The notes: generated by a model not told the origin, from the letters alone. Shown: positions 1 through 7,460, counted from the stretch's first letter. The stretch: DNA of 7,810 nt from Methyloceanibacter sp. (GCA_016649675.1 JAENXG010000115.1:1-7810); one strand, 5' to 3'. Made by a program: numbers and translations.

Positions 1-1086
1 GCCGAAGCCGTTCTCCAACACATAGATCGGCAAGCGGTAGCGCGCGCTGACCTCGATCAGCGTGTCGCGGAAGGCCTCCGGAGCGATCGGCCAATCGATG
101 GGCGACCGCAACTGCTCGGGCGGCGCCGCGCCGAAGCGGAAGCCGAGCGGTGCGGCGGCATCCGCGCTCGCATAGATCGGCGAGTAATGGTTGAGCCCGA
201 ACCAGTCCACGGGGCGGCAGATGCGTGCGATATCGCCAGGCTTCGCATAGGGCGCGATCGCCTCGGCGAGGCGCGGCGGATAGGCGCCGAGACATTGCGG
301 ATCGGGGAAGGCTCTATTCCAATAGGCCGCAAACAGCTCCGCGGCCTCCGCGTCGGCCGGTGTCGCCGGCCGGAACGGCTGGTAGTTGTGGATGGTGCCG
401 ATCGAGGCCTTCGGCACGAGGGCGCGCAACACATCGACCGCGGCGCCATGGGCGAGGTTCACGTGGTGGATGGCCGGCAAGATCTTCTCCGGCCCCGACA
501 GTCCGGGGGCGCTGTCGCCGAAGCCGTAGCCGAACAGGGTGAAGACTGACGGCTCGTTGAAGGTCGCGAAACGCTTCACGCGATCGCCATAGCGGCGCGC
601 AACGAGCATGGCATAATCGGCGAACCAGCCTGCCGCATCCCGAACCGTCCAGCCACCGAGATCGTCGAGAGCCTGCGGTAGATCCCAATGATAAAGGCAT
701 AGCCAGGGCTCAACGCGAGCTTCCAGCAACGCATCGATGAGCCGGTCGTAGAAGGCCAATCCGGCTTCGTTCGCGGACCCGCGCCCCTCGGGCAGAAGGC
801 GAGGCCAGGCAACTGAAAAACGATACGCCTGCACGCCTAGGCTCTTCATCAACGCCACGTCCTCGGCGTAGCGATGGTAGTGGTCACAGGCGATGTCGCC
901 GGTATCATGATTGGCAACCCGGCCAGCCGCGCAGAAGGTGTCCCATATGCTTAAGCCCCGGCCGTCCTCGCGGGTTGCACCTTCGATCTGGAAACTTGAG
1001 GTAGAGACACCCCAAATGAAATCGCGCGGCCATGTCGCTGTGCGCCGTGCAGTGTGGATCGATCGCCTTTTTGCTACTCGTTCCAT
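1..1086 (-). CDS. Beta-glucosidase, glycoside hydrolase family 1 (C-terminus cut by window edge)
   Basis: The visible 362 residues are a clear GH1 retaining beta-glucosidase, which hydrolyses terminal beta-linked glucose (or a related sugar) from cellobiose or aryl/plant glycosides. In order, the protein shows the N-terminal FIWGVSTSSFQIEGA strand with the glycone-binding Gln33, the YHWDLPQAL motif (His133-Trp134), the acid/base motif FNEP (Glu178), NHYSP, and the nucleophile motif YVLENGFG (Glu358) at the very edge. About 80-110 C-terminal residues of the usual 440-480 lie outside the window. The N-terminus is short and Arg-rich with no hydrophobic stretch, so the enzyme is probably cytoplasmic. 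The ATG at 1086 places FIWG at the usual distance. The preceding Shine-Dalgarno is poor, and the frame stays open back only to a stop at 1120-1122, with one GTG (1092) as an alternative. The gene diverges from ppsA. The family is certain; the exact substrate is not. Confidence 0.95.
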   Translation of the reverse strand, partial: MERVAKRRSIHTARRTATWPRDFIWGVSTSSFQIEGATREDGRGLSIWDTFCAAGRVANHDTGDIACDHYHRYAEDVALMKSLGVQAYRFSVAWPRLLPEGRGSANEAGLAFYDRLIDALLEARVEPWLCLYHWDLPQALDDLGGWTVRDAAGWFADYAMLVARRYGDRVKRFATFNEPSVFTLFGYGFGDSAPGLSGPEKILPAIHHVNLAHGAAVDVLRALVPKASIGTIHNYQPFRPATPADAEAAELFAAYWNRAFPDPQCLGAYPPRLAEAIAPYAKPGDIARICRPVDWFGLNHYSPIYASADAAAPLGFRFGAAPPEQLRSPIDWPIAPEAFRDTLIEVSARYRLPIYVLENGFG

Positions 1087-1417
1087 TTTCACTTGTCGGT
1101 CATTTACGAGGTCCGCCGCCTAACCACATTGGCACCCTTGGGGCGAATCGCCAATTCTCCGGTTTCCGGGCACGCAAGGATCGCATCGAGGCAGCATATC
1201 CGAGCTCGCCTGAGACCGATGTCCAAGCCGACTCCACGCTAGGTCGATGGCAGTCCCAGCTCAATCGCTGCCGCAGAAGGTAAGGGTAGGCCGCGATAGC
1301 GTTACCCCGACTCATGATAGACGGGACAAGACTCGTAAACCTTGCTCTAAGCAGGATCATACGTTCGCCTATTTGGCTTTGAGCGCATGGCGCGTGGGTG
1401 CATTCATCGAGGACGCC
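1087..1417. other. Divergent intergenic region between beta-glucosidase and ppsA
   Basis: These roughly 330 bases separate two divergent genes and should carry both promoters. I see no convincing sigma-70 or EcfG-type pair and no tRNA or protein-like reading frame. The ppsA frame is open upstream to an ATG at 1247, but those 57 extra residues look random and match nothing in the PEP synthase family, so they are treated as non-coding. A sigma-54-like TGGCAC lies at 1130-1135, but its -12 half is poor. Confidence 0.5.
1409..1413 (+). promoter_or_regulatory. Shine-Dalgarno of ppsA deciding a GTG start
   Basis: GAGGA lies four bases before the GTG at 1418. The upstream in-frame ATG at 1247 and GTG at 1394 have no comparable purine-rich site. 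The spacing is slightly short, but this is the best initiation signal in the region and agrees with the family's normal N-terminus. Confidence 0.5.
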
Positions 1418-3814
1418 GTGAAGGCAGGAACAGTCTCCAGCTATACTCGCTGGTTCGAGGAAATAGCGATCGGCGACGTGGCGTCCGTCGGAGGCAAGAA
1501 CGCCTCCCTTGGAGAGATGGTGCGCAATCTTGGGCGTTATGGCATCAAGGTGCCGCCTGGCTTCGCCATCACTGCCGAGGGCTACTGGCACTTCATCGAA
1601 GCAAACAGCCTCGGACGGTGGATTGCGTCGCAGCTCGCTGAACTCAAAGAGGGAAAACTCTCCGTCGCCGAAATCGGCGCGGCAATCCGAGCGGCGATAG
1701 AAAAAGGCGAGTGGCCAGAGGATCTCGCAGCCCCAATCCGCCAAGCCTACCGGGATCTGTCGGAGCGCCTTGGAGTGGACAAGCCGGACGTAGCCGTGCG
1801 TTCGAGCGCCACTGCCGAGGACCTGCCCGAGGCAAGCTTTGCCGGTCAGCACGAAAGTTTTCTAAATGTCAGAGGCGAGGCTGTACTTCTTGACGCCTGC
1901 CTCCGCTGCTTCGCCTCTCTCTTCGCTGACCGCGCCATCAGCTATCGCGAGGCCAAAGGCTTCAATCACCTCAAAGTGGCCCTTTCCGTTGGCGTGCAAC
2001 AGATGGTGCGGTCGGACCTTGCAGGCGCGGGTGTGGCGTTTTCGATAGACACCGAAACGGGGTTTGATCGCGTTGTGCTGATCAACGCCGCGTGGGGGCT
2101 CGGCGAGAATGTCGTGCAAGGAGCCGTCGATCCCGACGAATATCAGGTCTTCAAGACTCTACTCGGCGATGCTGCCCTCAAGCCAATCGTTCACAAGCAG
2201 TGCGGTGGTAAAGCACTCAAAATGATCTACACGGGGGCAAGCGAGCAGCCAACGCGCAACGTCGAGACCACTCCCGCCGAGCGCTCCGCCTTCGTTCTGA
2301 CCGACGCTGAGATTCTGGAGCTCGCCCGCTCGATCTGCGCCATTGAGCGTCATTACGGCGGGCCCATGGACGTCGAATGGGCGAAGGATGGGAGAAGCGG
2401 CGCGCTCTTCATCGTGCAAGCGCGCCCGGAGACTGTGCAGTCGCGGGCGGCAAGCGGCCTGCAGCGGACCTACAAAATCGCGCGCAAGGGCCAGAAGCTG
2501 ACCTCGGGCCTAAGCATCGGCGGGGACGTTGTCTCGGGGCCCGTCTGCCTGATCCGCGATCCCAAGAATATCGACCGCTTTGTGCCAGGCACAGTGCTGG
2601 TAACCACCACCACCAATCCCGACTGGGTGCCGATCATGAAACGGGCAGCAGCGATCGTCACAGATCGCGGGGGGCGTACGTCCCACGCCGCTATCGTCAG
2701 CCGGGAGCTCGGGCTTCCGGCGATCGTCGGCACAGGGGATGCCACCAAGGTGCTGCAACCGGAGCAATATGTCACGGTCTCCTGCGCCGAAGGAGACGAG
2801 GGATTCGTCTACGAGGGCATCGCCGAGGTCATCACCGAGGAGGTCGATGTAACCGCCGTCCCGAGCACGAAAACCAAGATCATGCTGAACTTGGCCAATC
2901 CTGCAGCCGCGTTTCGTTGGTGGCGGTTGCCGGCGGACGGGGTAGGGCTTGCTCGGATGGAATTTGTGATTGCCAATCAGGTCAGGGTGCACCCCATGGC
3001 CCTCGTCCATTTCGACGCGCTGACAGATGAGAAAGCCATGGCTGCCATTGCCGAGCTCACGCGCGGCTATGAGCGCAAGCCGGACTACTTCGTTGACCGG
3101 CTCTCCTTGGGGCTCGCGCGCATTGCCGCCGCCCTCTACCCAAAGCCCGTCATCATCAGGATGAGCGATTTCAAAACGAATGAATACGCTGGCCTCATCG
3201 GCGGCGCCGAGTTCGAGCCGAAAGAGGAAAATCCGATGATCGGCTTCCGTGGCGCCTCGCGTTACTACTCTCCGCAATATCGAGATGGGTTCGCGCTGGA
3301 ATGCCGCGCCATCCGGCGCTTGAGGGAGGAGATGGGATTTACCAATGTCGTGGTGATGATCCCCTTCTGCCGCTCTCCCGACGAGGCCGACCGTGTGCTT
3401 GAGGTGATGGCAGAAAATGGTCTTACCCGCGGCGAAAGCGGGCTTGAGGTCTATGTGATGTGCGAGATTCCTTCGAATGTCATTCTCGCTGCGGCCTTCG
3501 CCGAGCGCTTTGATGGCTTCTCGATCGGCTCCAACGATTTGACGCAACTGACGCTCGGCGTTGATCGCGACTCCGAGCTGCTCGCCAATCTCTTCGACGA
3601 GCAGAACGAGGCGGTCAAATGGATGATTCGCACGGTCATCGAGCACGCCCACCAGGCGGGCGTTAAGGTAGGGCTATGCGGGCAAGCTCCGAGCAATCGT
3701 CCCGATTTTGCGGAGTTTCTCGTTAATTGCGGCATCGATTCCATTTCGGTCACACCTGACAGCTTCATCGCCGTGAAGCAGCACGTGGCCAGTGCTGAAG
3801 CTCGCATAGCGTAG
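1418..3814 (+). CDS. ppsA: Phosphoenolpyruvate synthase (pyruvate, water dikinase)
   Basis: This cytoplasmic enzyme converts pyruvate, ATP and water into phosphoenolpyruvate, AMP and phosphate, the entry step to gluconeogenesis from three-carbon substrates. With a GTG start at 1418 the protein has 798 residues, against 792 in E. coli. Domains in order: the N-terminal ATP-grasp pyruvate-phosphate dikinase domain (about 15-345) with VAVRSSATAEDLPEASFAGQ around Arg128; the swivelling phosphohistidine domain (about 385-465) with GGRTSHAAIVSRELGLPAIVG; and the C-terminal PEP/pyruvate barrel with SIGSNDLTQLTLG near 702-714 and GLCGQAPSN. The phospho-carrier is His423 and the barrel catalytic Cys is Cys754, next to E. 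coli His421 and Cys751. E. coli has Cys where this protein has Ser422 in the TSH motif. Thr421 corresponds to the residue phosphorylated by PpsR-type regulatory proteins, so post-translational control is possible. The longer frame from ATG 1247 would add 57 family-unlike residues. No operon partner is visible. Confidence 0.96.
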   Translation: MKAGTVSSYTRWFEEIAIGDVASVGGKNASLGEMVRNLGRYGIKVPPGFAITAEGYWHFIEANSLGRWIASQLAELKEGKLSVAEIGAAIRAAIEKGEWPEDLAAPIRQAYRDLSERLGVDKPDVAVRSSATAEDLPEASFAGQHESFLNVRGEAVLLDACLRCFASLFADRAISYREAKGFNHLKVALSVGVQQMVRSDLAGAGVAFSIDTETGFDRVVLINAAWGLGENVVQGAVDPDEYQVFKTLLGDAALKPIVHKQCGGKALKMIYTGASEQPTRNVETTPAERSAFVLTDAEILELARSICAIERHYGGPMDVEWAKDGRSGALFIVQARPETVQSRAASGLQRTYKIARKGQKLTSGLSIGGDVVSGPVCLIRDPKNIDRFVPGTVLVTTTTNPDWVPIMKRAAAIVTDRGGRTSHAAIVSRELGLPAIVGTGDATKVLQPEQYVTVSCAEGDEGFVYEGIAEVITEEVDVTAVPSTKTKIMLNLANPAAAFRWWRLPADGVGLARMEFVIANQVRVHPMALVHFDALTDEKAMAAIAELTRGYERKPDYFVDRLSLGLARIAAALYPKPVIIRMSDFKTNEYAGLIGGAEFEPKEENPMIGFRGASRYYSPQYRDGFALECRAIRRLREEMGFTNVVVMIPFCRSPDEADRVLEVMAENGLTRGESGLEVYVMCEIPSNVILAAAFAERFDGFSIGSNDLTQLTLGVDRDSELLANLFDEQNEAVKWMIRTVIEHAHQAGVKVGLCGQAPSNRPDFAEFLVNCGIDSISVTPDSFIAVKQHVASAEARIA

Positions 3815-4106
3815 GAACAGATTATCGAGCGTTTGTGCTACCGAGTCGGAATCGGGCCTCGACCGCACGAAGACGAACGCACCTCTTCGATCCGAGGCTT
3901 CAAGGTGGCGATGCCTTGATCGAGATTGCCGGCCAATCTCAAGATGCATCTCATCGGAGTCGGGGCGCCGGGTTTGGGATGCGGGCTGTGGCCGCTATAT
4001 CGTCATCGGCTCTTTTCCGGTGACGGGGTCGAGCCTTTCACTCGAAAGCACCCACCTAGCTCCGCGCCGCCCGCGGTCTTGAACCGTCGTAAAATGCCCG
4101 GGAGGC
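3815..4106. other. Gene-free stretch between convergent ppsA and the 164-residue protein gene
   Basis: Just under 300 bases lie between the stop codons of two convergent genes. The short frames in either direction are not protein-like and have no ribosome binding site. The only structure seen is the nested stem-loop listed separately. No T-rich intrinsic terminator was found for either gene. Confidence 0.5.
3856..3898. other. Nested stem-loop downstream of ppsA
   Basis: Two perfect six-base inverted repeats are nested. The outer pair is GCCTCG (3856-3861) with CGAGGC (3893-3898). The inner pair is CGAAGA (3868-3873) with TCTTCG (3884-3889), closing a ten-base loop. It starts 41 bases after the ppsA stop. 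No U-run follows, so it is not a standard Rho-independent terminator. It could stabilise the 3' end of the ppsA transcript or help Rho-dependent termination. Chance pairing in GC-rich DNA cannot be excluded. Confidence 0.3.
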
Positions 4107-4601
4107 TTAGATCGCCTGTCTGAGCCTTATTGTATCCACGACAGTGAGGGGCGCGAAATTTCCGTTCGGCAATTGTCGTATGAGGCCTGCCTTGACGACA
4201 TGCAGAAGAGTCGCGTGCACGCCACGCTCGGCGCTGTCGCCGTCGGCAAAATAACCCTCCTGCACGGTCAAACGACAAAGATCGGCTCGTGACATGGCAC
4301 CGACCTCGCTCAGTTTGCGGACAAGAAAATCCGCAAGCGACTGCTGGGACTGCCGCGGCTGCGGTTGGGGGCGCTGCGGTTGCGGCTGCGCTTTAGGCGC
4401 GGACGGTGTGCCGCCAAGCCGTCGATCCTCGACCCCCATGAGGGCCTTCACGGCATCAAGCTCAGTCGTCAGGTCGTCAATTCTGTTGTTGTGTTCCGCC
4501 TTGAACTGCTCGATGAGCCTTTCGAATTGAGCTTGCGCAGTGTTGATCTGCTCCTCAAGCAAGTGAGCACGGTCTTGCAGGTCGCCACGGATGTCGCGCA
4601 T
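4107..4601 (-). CDS. Hypothetical 164-residue protein: coiled coil, Pro/Gln linker, winged-helix-like C-terminus
   Basis: I do not recognise a named family. Residues 1-58 form a charged amphipathic helix with heptad spacing of Leu, Ile and Val (LLEEQINTAQAQFERLIEQF and IDDLTTELDAVKALM), a likely coiled coil for self-association. Residues about 61-88 are a Pro/Gln-rich flexible linker with repeated PQPQ. Residues about 88-164 look like a small winged-helix fold: helix LADFLVRKLSEV, a Ser-Arg-Ala-Asp-Leu turn into a second helix, helix GVHATLLHVVKAGLI, then hairpin RQLPNGNFAPLTV. There is no signal peptide or membrane segment. The ATG at 4601 follows a GGGGGA ribosome site and a close match to the EcfG stress promoter. 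A role as a DNA-binding or stress-associated scaffold protein is inference from shape only. Confidence 0.85.
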   Translation of the reverse strand: MRDIRGDLQDRAHLLEEQINTAQAQFERLIEQFKAEHNNRIDDLTTELDAVKALMGVEDRRLGGTPSAPKAQPQPQRPQPQPRQSQQSLADFLVRKLSEVGAMSRADLCRLTVQEGYFADGDSAERGVHATLLHVVKAGLIRQLPNGNFAPLTVVDTIRLRQAI

Positions 4602-4607
4602 CGATTA

Positions 4608-4613
4608 TCCCCC
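4608..4613 (-). promoter_or_regulatory. Ribosome binding site of the 164-residue protein gene
   Basis: On the minus strand GGGGGA lies six bases before the ATG at 4601. It falls inside the short leader expected from the EcfG-type promoter, which supports this start. Confidence 0.6.
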
Positions 4614-4636
4614 GATAGTTTAGCCTCCTCTGCTCA

Positions 4637-4661
4637 AACGACCGAGACAGCTGCGGGTTCC
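4637..4661 (-). promoter_or_regulatory. EcfG-type general stress promoter upstream of the 164-residue protein gene
   Basis: Read on the minus strand, GGAAC (4657-4661) is followed after exactly 16 bases by CGTT (4637-4640). This equals the consensus reported for EcfG/SigT/RpoE2-type general stress sigma factors of alphaproteobacteria (GGAAC-N16/17-CGTT). It would place the transcription start near 4628-4631 and give a leader of about 27-30 bases that includes the ribosome site. Position, orientation and spacing all fit. Control by the PhyR-NepR-EcfG cascade is inferred. Confidence 0.65.
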
Positions 4662-4754
4662 CGCAAGCTCCCAGAGGGGCCGCTCTTGATGTCGAAAGGG
4701 CGCCCCAGTAGAGCCGCACCGACTTCTTGGGCACCCGGCACCACGAGACCCGAT

Positions 4755-4786
4755 GAGCGTTTAGGCCCCCCTGGGGGGCGATGCTC
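4755..4786. repeat. GC-rich palindrome
   Basis: The core GCCCCCC-T-GGGGGGC (4765-4779) is a near-perfect palindrome, flanked by a second outer pair GAGC (4755-4758) and GCTC (4783-4786). It lies in gene-free DNA about 100 bases upstream of the EcfG-type promoter. No T-run follows on either strand, so termination is not directly supported. It may be a protein-binding dyad, an RNA hairpin, or chance in GC-rich DNA. Confidence 0.35.
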
Positions 4787-4974
4787 GCTCGGCTCTTTCG
4801 CCAGTTCAGCCGCCCTTCGTGCCAGAGATCGGAAGCCGCTTGCCTTTGGTCCTCTCCCGCTGTTCCTTGCTCAGTCCTGGCCAAGGCCCCCCAACTGGCC
4901 GCCAGAACCCTCCAGCAAGGTCGGCGGAGGGCATCGAACTCATTTCTCAAGCCCTCGGATGACCTTTCTGGTGC

Positions 4975-4990
4975 AAAACGGCCTTAGGCC
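4975..4990 (-). terminator. Weak Rho-independent terminator candidate for the L,D-transpeptidase gene
   Basis: On the minus strand, about 30 bases past the stop codon, GGCC-TAA-GGCC is followed at once by GTTTTG. Orientation and position fit a terminator. The stem has only four pairs and the T-run four bases, so efficiency would be low. Confidence 0.3.
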
Positions 4991-5019
4991 CTGACATGAG
5001 GAAGTCCCACGACGGGTCT

Positions 5020-7458
5020 CTAGTTATCGAATAGGCCCGATATGGAATCGGTGAGGCCGCCCCTGCCGGAGTTCCACGCGCTTCGCTTCTGTTGCCCCCC
5101 TCCGGCCATGGCCTCTGTCGTGGGCGCATCGAACTTGATCGCATTGCCGAACAGCGCCGAGCCCATCTTGCTGTCGAGCCCATAGATGTCGGCAAAGGTC
5201 TGCACCTTGTCCTGTTCGTCGACAACAGCGGTGAAGTAAGTGAGATGCACCGGCACGGGCCGGTTCAGCATAACTACGCTGTTATTACCCGTTGCGAGCA
5301 TGGTCTTGACCTGCTGGGCCGACCAACCCTGGTCCTCGGCAAGCAGGAGCGCGGCGAGACGGTCGGGCTCATGCACGCGAATGCAGCCATGACTCAAGGT
5401 GCGCTCGGTCTCAGCAAACAGCTCCGGTTGCACCGTGTCGTGCATGTAGATGGCGTGCTTGTTCGGAAAGTTGAACTTCAGCGTGCCGAGGACGTTGTCA
5501 GGCCCAGGCGCTTGGGTGAAGGTATATTGCCAGATGTTTGCATTAACCCAGTCGACGCTGTTGGCGTCCACGGGATGCCCCGCGTAGCTCACCTTGAGGC
5601 CATGCTCCTCAAGGATTGCCGTGCTTGGCCCGCCAAAGAAGCCGCCTTGCTGCAAGGCAGGCTTCAGATCTTCCTTGATGATGGTCTCCGGCACCGTCCA
5701 TTCAGGGTTGAACACAATGGAGCGCATCTCGGCGGAGAAGATCGGTGTCGGATATTTGGGCTGCCCGACAATGGTCTTCTCCACATAGATGGTCTTGCCG
5801 TGCTTGACGACGCGGGCGACGAACTCCGGAATGTTGTCCCAGACGTAATAGGAGCCAAGCTCGGCGGGCATCCAGCGCCAGCGCTCCATATTGATGATGA
5901 GAAGCTGAATGTCGCGCTCATTGGCCGGCCTCTTGCCGCGGGCTTCGCTCTCGGCGCGCGCTTTGAGGAGCGCTTGGCGCAGCCGCTCAAACTGTTCCTG
6001 CTTGGGATGGAGGGACCGCAAATAGGCATCCGGCGCAGGCGAAGCTGAAATCTCGATCAGGACGGTCTTGGGATCGAGAACGTGCGGCCTTTGATCGAGC
6101 AGGTTGCTAGTCCGCGATGGCGACAGGCGTCCACCGCGGGCTGAGCGCGCATATTGCAGAATGGCAAGTCCAAGCTTGATCTCATCGCCGGCCTGAGCCT
6201 CAGCGGTTACCGGCAGGTTGCCTGCGGGCGGCAGGTCGAACGCGGCGGCGGAGAGACCCCACTCATCGGCGTTTTGTATCTCGCTAATGACGGCCTGGGC
6301 TCTGGCGGTAAAGCCCGTGCCAGTCATCCAAAGCGCGGGGCCATTGCGCTCCAAATAGAAGGATTGAAGCGCCGCGAGATCTTGGGATGGAACGCCTTTG
6401 CGCAGTGCGGGGACTGCAAGCTGCGAACGAATGGTCGCGACGATGGGGTCAACGGCAGTTTGCTCGGTGACAGCCGGCGTAGCGTCGAGTCCGCCGGCAG
6501 GTTGCTCGATACTGCTAGGCTCCGTAGCGGCCGTTTCGGCAGGCTTTCGATCAATATCGCTTGGCGCTGTCGTGCCGATTGCTTCTGTACGGGTGATCAG
6601 TTTTCTCGGCGCGTCAGGCTCGGCTGCATCCGCAATCGAGCTGGAGCGGTCTGGCCAGCCAAAGAACCAATCTGTGGCCCCGCCTACGGCGGTCTCGGGA
6701 CTTTGGTGCGATAGGAAGGTGACGCCCCCCGCGATTGATAGGGCTACCACCGAGAGAGCAGCCCCAAGGATTATGGGCCAACCACGGCCAGCGTGCTTGG
6801 CATTTCGGGGAAGGCGAATGTCTTTCGCCCACGTCCATAGCAGAGCTCTGGTCTGCCTTAGCCAGTTCCCGAGAACAATGCCCAAGGCTTGCGCACGAGC
6901 GCAACTTAACCTCCCGAGCCGCGTCACCATAACGACCAGGGCTGTCGCTTTGGACCCAATCATCGAGGCGGCGTTGCGCTTCCATATTTGGATTGCAATA
7001 CCCGATGCTCGTCGTGCTCGATCACCATTCATTTGCAGAACGCGCTGCGCGACTAGGCGGGCTGCGGCAGAACAGTCCTGGCAGAGCCGTCTTAGGCGCG
7101 GGCTGTATTCGGCCAGCGTGAGCGCTCTTAAGAAAGCGAAGTAGGAGCTGCGAGGCTGCAAAGTGGGGACCGCCGATTCCTTCCAGCCTCGCCTTCCTTT
7201 ATCCGTTAGGACGATTTGCTCCTGGGAAGACTGGATAAAGTCGAGGATTTCGAGTTTTAGAAGGGTGTCTAAAATAAGCTCTCGCGTATGTGAATCGGGC
7301 ACGGCGCGCCCGAGTTCTGACGGGGGGTTGCCGCCCGAGACGTGGGCGATAAGTGAGGTCGTTGTGCAGGGTGAAAGGTCCGCGATGACCCGCAGGAGCA
7401 ACCAAGCCAACTCGCCCCGCCAATTAGAGTCTTCGAACGCTTTGACCCCTCGACGCAT
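5020..7458 (-). CDS. Membrane-anchored L,D-transpeptidase (YcbB/LdtD-like) with N-terminal winged-helix-like domain
   Basis: The 812-residue protein is a type II membrane protein. Residues about 15-95 form a winged-helix-like domain (helix GELAWLLLRVIADL, helix TTTSLIAHV, helix TRELILDTLLKLEIL, wing ending in IVLTDKGRRG) that would face the cytoplasm. Residues about 100-222 are helical and rich in Arg and Trp. Residues 227-249 are the single membrane helix. A low-complexity Ala/Thr/Pro/Glu linker leads to the periplasmic part: a YcbB-like scaffold region (about 336-480) and the YkuD catalytic domain (about 550-710). NMERWRWMP, HAIYMHDT (His673) and SHGCIRVH (His690, nucleophile Cys692) match the family. 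Such enzymes make 3-3 meso-diaminopimelate cross-links in peptidoglycan or attach proteins to it. The internal PG-binding segment usual in YcbB relatives seems missing. ATG 7458 is the only start candidate before an upstream stop at 7501-7503. E. coli YcbB is shorter (615 residues) and lacks the N-terminal domain. Confidence 0.93.
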   Translation of the reverse strand: MRRGVKAFEDSNWRGELAWLLLRVIADLSPCTTTSLIAHVSGGNPPSELGRAVPDSHTRELILDTLLKLEILDFIQSSQEQIVLTDKGRRGWKESAVPTLQPRSSYFAFLRALTLAEYSPRLRRLCQDCSAAARLVAQRVLQMNGDRARRASGIAIQIWKRNAASMIGSKATALVVMVTRLGRLSCARAQALGIVLGNWLRQTRALLWTWAKDIRLPRNAKHAGRGWPIILGAALSVVALSIAGGVTFLSHQSPETAVGGATDWFFGWPDRSSSIADAAEPDAPRKLITRTEAIGTTAPSDIDRKPAETAATEPSSIEQPAGGLDATPAVTEQTAVDPIVATIRSQLAVPALRKGVPSQDLAALQSFYLERNGPALWMTGTGFTARAQAVISEIQNADEWGLSAAAFDLPPAGNLPVTAEAQAGDEIKLGLAILQYARSARGGRLSPSRTSNLLDQRPHVLDPKTVLIEISASPAPDAYLRSLHPKQEQFERLRQALLKARAESEARGKRPANERDIQLLIINMERWRWMPAELGSYYVWDNIPEFVARVVKHGKTIYVEKTIVGQPKYPTPIFSAEMRSIVFNPEWTVPETIIKEDLKPALQQGGFFGGPSTAILEEHGLKVSYAGHPVDANSVDWVNANIWQYTFTQAPGPDNVLGTLKFNFPNKHAIYMHDTVQPELFAETERTLSHGCIRVHEPDRLAALLLAEDQGWSAQQVKTMLATGNNSVVMLNRPVPVHLTYFTAVVDEQDKVQTFADIYGLDSKMGSALFGNAIKFDAPTTEAMAGGGQQKRSAWNSGRGGLTDSISGLFDN

Positions 7459-7460
7459 TT

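Larger units (their letters stand above)
4662..5019. other. Gene-poor stretch between the L,D-transpeptidase and the 164-residue protein gene
   Basis: Several overlapping frames are open here on both strands, but none looks like a real protein or has a family-like motif. The least unlikely is a minus-strand frame of 45 codons at 4806-4943 (MSSMPSADLAGGFWRPVGG at its start, then a charged Lys/Arg stretch), and it has no strong ribosome site. The clear structures are the GC palindrome near 4755-4786 and a weak terminator-like hairpin after the transpeptidase stop. No RNA gene was recognised. Confidence 0.4.

Noticed and set aside
1130..1144. Sigma-54-like promoter (TGGCAC with GC ten bases after GG) upstream of ppsA
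   Set aside because: The -12 element is GGGC and not TTGC, the leader would be over 250 bases, and no activator site was seen.
1100..1852. 250-codon minus-strand frame overlapping the start of ppsA
   Set aside because: It lies antisense to well-conserved ppsA sequence and its translation shows no family-like motif. It is a by-product of GC-rich codon bias.
2510..3652. 380-codon minus-strand frame inside ppsA
   Set aside because: It is fully antisense to the catalytic domains of PEP synthase, with no ribosome site and no recognisable domain.
3814..3835. GGAAC followed by GTTT just after ppsA as an EcfG promoter
   Set aside because: The spacer is only 12 bases, too short for this sigma factor class, and no gene starts downstream on that strand.
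4828..4838. AGATCGGAAG resembling the start of a sequencing adapter
   Set aside because: Only about ten bases match and the sequence then diverges from the adapter, so it is most likely chance.
4806..4943. 45-codon minus-strand frame in the gap between the two stress-promoter genes
   Set aside because: The translation is mildly protein-like, but there is no clear ribosome site, no recognised homologue and overlapping open frames on both strands.
5092..6048. 318-codon plus-strand frame opposite the L,D-transpeptidase
   Set aside because: The opposite strand carries the conserved active site and scaffold of the transpeptidase. This frame is its shadow.
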